Shown here: piece by piece, positions 46,334-48,346 of the stretch
How the letters are laid out: each line of letters opens with the position of its first letter
Position numbering within the stretch: the stretch's first letter is position 1
NCBI GenBank assembly: GCA_027068485.1
Contig: JAMOSB010000012.1
Location: 1-48,346, forward strand
Length of the DNA stretch: 48,346 nt
Direction of reading: 5' to 3'
Origin: Sulfurovum sp.
GTDB taxonomy: Bacteria > Campylobacterota > Campylobacteria > Campylobacterales > Sulfurovaceae
The notes under the pieces: model-generated
Told to the model about the DNA's origin: nothing
What the model saw: the letters and a program-made list of their open reading frames with translations, nothing else
Databases searched by the model: none
Position numbers and translations under genes: made by a program

Positions 46334-48346
46334 AACTTTTAATAAGCTTTGTAAACCAAGTATTGACACCTAATTTAAAACTAGGTATTTTTGATACTAA
46401 AACAGAGTCGTTTGTATGGATTGATAGAGGAATAGAAGATTTTGGAGAGGGTGCCGTTGGGATACTCATTCATAATGAAAAAATTTATATCTGCATGCAA
46501 CAATCTGAGTTGATTGTTTATGATTATCATTTTAATATCCTTCAAAACTATACCTTTAAGTTTGTACGAGACCCTCACTCTATACTCTATTATAATCATA
46601 ATCTTTATGTAGTTAGTACAGGTACAAATGAGATTTATAAACTTTATTTAGATACTTCAGGACTTATTCAGAAAGAGGAGTCTTTTTGGAAAGTTTCAAA
46701 ACTTCCAAACTATCAAGAAGATCTTGTTCACCTTAACTCTATTGCTCTACTTAATGGAGAGTTTTATGTAACAATGTTTGGAGAAAAAGATACAACGGGA
46801 CAGTGGGTTAATAATGGCAAACTCATTAACATCACTACAAATCAATATATTGAAAATATTGCACAACCACATACTGCTTACCCATTTCAAAATCAAATAA
46901 TCTATTGTGAGTCACGACATGGAACACTGAATAACAATCTCGGAGAATCTATACTCTCCTTAGGTGGGTATACACGAGGTATTGGTGAATGCCATCAATA
47001 TCTTTATATTGGATCTAGTGCCAGACGAAAACTTTCAAAAAGTAAGAAGAAACTTCTCAATGGAAGAAGTGGAGAATTAGAAAATCAAAATGATCAATGT
47101 AAAATAACATTAATCAATAAAAAGACAATGGAGATAGAACACTCTTTTCCCTTTACTAATTATGCCAATGAGATCTATGATATAGTCACTTTACCTACTG
47201 AGATATCATTACCAAAATTCACATTACATACTCACCCTCTTATACAAGTAATTAACTCAATGGAAAAAACTTTTTTAAATAAAGTAGCTCAATTTGAAGC
47301 TGAAACTGAAAAACTTTTGATAAAAATCTCTAATAGAGACCAAGCTATTGAGAAGAAAAAAGAAGAACTTGATAAACTACACATCAAAATAGATAATCGT
47401 GATGAGGCTATATTAGAAAAAAAATCAGAGATTTCGAAGCTTCAAATCAAAGTAACCAATAGAGATGAAACTATCACAAAGCAACAAGAAAAACTTAAAC
47501 ATCAAGAACAATTAATTCATCATAAAGATAAAATCATTGAAGATAAGCAAGAAGAACTTAGTAAACTACACATCAAAATAGATAATCGTGATGAGGCTAT
47601 TCTAAAGAAAAAATCTGAAGTTTCAATTTTGGAAACTAAACTAGATAATAGAAACACAACTATTACCAGACTACTTAGTGAACGAGATACACTTAAGAGG
47701 CTTGTTAATAATCGAGATCAACAGATTCATTTACTCAAAAATAAAATTATGGAGATAGGAAATATGGAGAATATATATAAAGATTTAGTATCGAGTGACC
47801 TACTCTATCAAAGAGTAGGTATCAATTTTTCAAGTAAATATCGATTTGGAAAACTGACGAAATTTTATGATAGAGCTTCAGAGCTTCAGAGCTTAGCACG
47901 CGGAAATGCCTTTATCAAAAACCTCAAAAATCGGTACAAAGGGCAACGCTGTTTTATTATCGGTAATGGTCCGAGCCTCAATGAACAAAACCTTACACTC
48001 CTCAAAGATGAGTTTACTATCGGTTCAAACTATATCTATATGAACTATGAAAAGATGGGCTTCTACCCTACGATCTTCACGATAACCAACTACCTTGTCG
48101 CAGAGCAACGCATCGATGAGATCAATGCTCTTCCAGAATCGATTAAAATATTCCCCTACTTCCTCAACTATATTATCAATGAGGATGAACGCACCTTTTT
48201 TCTCAACTCTGCCGCACTCAAAGAGTTCTCTACCGACTTGACTCAAAATATCTCATGGCAATCGACCGTCACCTTCTTCAATATGCAACTTGCCTACTAC
48301 TTAGGATTTGATGAAGTCTACCTTATCGGTGTAGACAACAGCTATG
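46330..48346 (+). CDS. Propeller-like, coiled-coil and MptE/Maf-like fusion protein (3' end outside window)
   Basis: The frame starts at an ATG overlapping the wzt stop and runs open for 672 codons to the window edge. Residues ~1-300 are strand-rich with repeating short segments (GILIHNEKIYICMQQS, HSILYYNHNLYVVSTG, NSIALLNGEFYVTMFG), like a beta-propeller (TIGR03032/DUF4915-type is my best guess). Residues ~311-478 are a Lys/Glu-rich coiled coil with a recurring NRDxxI unit. Residues ~520 onward match the MptE-like/DUF115 fold found in flagellin Maf glycosyltransferases: CFIIGNGPSLNEQN with GNGPSL at 545-550, and FDEVYLIGVDNSY. It follows Wzm/Wzt directly, so a role in glycan assembly or transfer is inferred. 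The C-terminus is missing. DNA up to ~47870 is AT-rich; after that it returns to local norm. Confidence 0.75.
   Translation, partial: MKLLISFVNQVLTPNLKLGIFDTKTESFVWIDRGIEDFGEGAVGILIHNEKIYICMQQSELIVYDYHFNILQNYTFKFVRDPHSILYYNHNLYVVSTGTNEIYKLYLDTSGLIQKEESFWKVSKLPNYQEDLVHLNSIALLNGEFYVTMFGEKDTTGQWVNNGKLINITTNQYIENIAQPHTAYPFQNQIIYCESRHGTLNNNLGESILSLGGYTRGIGECHQYLYIGSSARRKLSKSKKKLLNGRSGELENQNDQCKITLINKKTMEIEHSFPFTNYANEIYDIVTLPTEISLPKFTLHTHPLIQVINSMEKTFLNKVAQFEAETEKLLIKISNRDQAIEKKKEELDKLHIKIDNRDEAILEKKSEISKLQIKVTNRDETITKQQEKLKHQEQLIHHKDKIIEDKQEELSKLHIKIDNRDEAILKKKSEVSILETKLDNRNTTITRLLSERDTLKRLVNNRDQQIHLLKNKIMEIGNMENIYKDLVSSDLLYQRVGINFSSKYRFGKLTKFYDRASELQSLARGNAFIKNLKNRYKGQRCFIIGNGPSLNEQNLTLLKDEFTIGSNYIYMNYEKMGFYPTIFTITNYLVAEQRIDEINALPESIKIFPYFLNYIINEDERTFFLNSAALKEFSTDLTQNISWQSTVTFFNMQLAYYLGFDEVYLIGVDNSY
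47361..47600 (+). repeat. 189-bp-period direct repeat in the coiled-coil region
   Basis: A block at 47361-47411 recurs at 47550-47600 with only two mismatches near its left end; 39 consecutive bases are identical (47373-47411 and 47562-47600). The offset of 189 bp is 63 codons, exactly nine heptads, so duplication or loss keeps the coiled coil in phase. Both copies encode KLHIKIDNRDEAIL. Confidence 0.8.

Noticed and set aside
47361-47600. Direct repeats considered as insertion-sequence or attachment-site duplications
   Set aside because: They are in frame, an exact multiple of the heptad, and no transposase or integrase lies between or beside them.
1-48346. tRNA, rRNA, prophage or IS elements
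   Set aside because: No cloverleaf, rRNA segment, transposase, integrase or phage structural operon was recognised. The tail-fibre-like gene stands alone and has a Sec signal peptide.

Overview
The window looks like a chromosomal segment of a Campylobacterota (former Epsilonproteobacteria) genome, probably a free-living sulfur/hydrogen-oxidiser type such as a Sulfurovum or Sulfurimonas relative. The grounds are the kdsA-ribH-nusB gene order (as I recall it from Helicobacter), the comL/bamD-lon pair, a short Pgi and RecG, menaquinone synthesis by the futalosine route (mqnC), cbb3-oxidase assembly genes (ccoI-ccoS), and AT-rich TATAAT promoters without clear -35 boxes. The genus is inference. 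Most of the window is mid-40s % GC by rough hand count. The last ~2.5 kb dips to about 22-30% on the lines I counted.

Layout. (1) 1-4.2 kb: a phosphorelay module made of an Hpt protein (cut by the window start), a large NIT-type hybrid histidine kinase and a single-domain CheY-like regulator, ending at a hairpin shared with lon. (2) 4.25-7.34 kb, minus strand: bamD then lon. (3) 7.47-16.6 kb: a class I cyclic-di-GMP (GEMM) riboswitch, then an apparent Shine-Dalgarno-sequestering hairpin, then a ~2040-residue MshQ-like surface protein (cadherin-like repeats, Calx-beta, lectin-like fold, MshQ-type C-terminus), followed without gaps by four prepilin-like genes. This reads as a c-di-GMP-controlled minor-pilin/adhesin operon and is one of the two most interesting parts of the window. 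(4) 16.76-17.3 kb: long-form hibernation factor hpf. (5) 24.9-17.3 kb, minus strand: an eight-gene run of DUF3108-like protein, EamA transporter, kdsA, ribH, nusB, mqnC, a non-catalytic M16 homologue and recG. (6) 25-28.7 kb: mscS-like channel, der, trpS. (7) 30.8-28.7 kb, minus strand: rho, murI. (8) 30.9-35.6 kb: gdhA, ccoI, ccoS and a YfaZ-like outer-membrane protein. (9) 35.7 kb to the end: a surface-polysaccharide locus with algC/manB, pgi, galU, manC, gmd, fcl, a secreted tail-fibre-like protein, an O-antigen-type ABC exporter (Wzm/Wzt) and a large protein open at the window end.

How the genes fit together. In the polysaccharide locus, AlgC, Pgi and GalU interconvert hexose phosphates and make UDP-glucose. 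ManC supplies GDP-mannose, and Gmd plus Fcl turn it into GDP-L-fucose. Wzm/Wzt would export a finished chain across the inner membrane, with the Wzt C-terminal domain selecting the glycan. kdsA upstream feeds Kdo into the lipid A core.

The final open frame (46330 to the edge) joins a propeller-like N-terminal domain, a heptad-repeat coiled coil and an MptE/Maf-like (DUF115-type) domain. It lies, with the Wzt C-terminal domain, inside the AT-rich patch, and both edges of the patch fall near domain boundaries. That suggests a swapped glycan-specificity cassette. Several starts have been moved from the longest possible frame to the codon with a ribosome-binding site or signal peptide.
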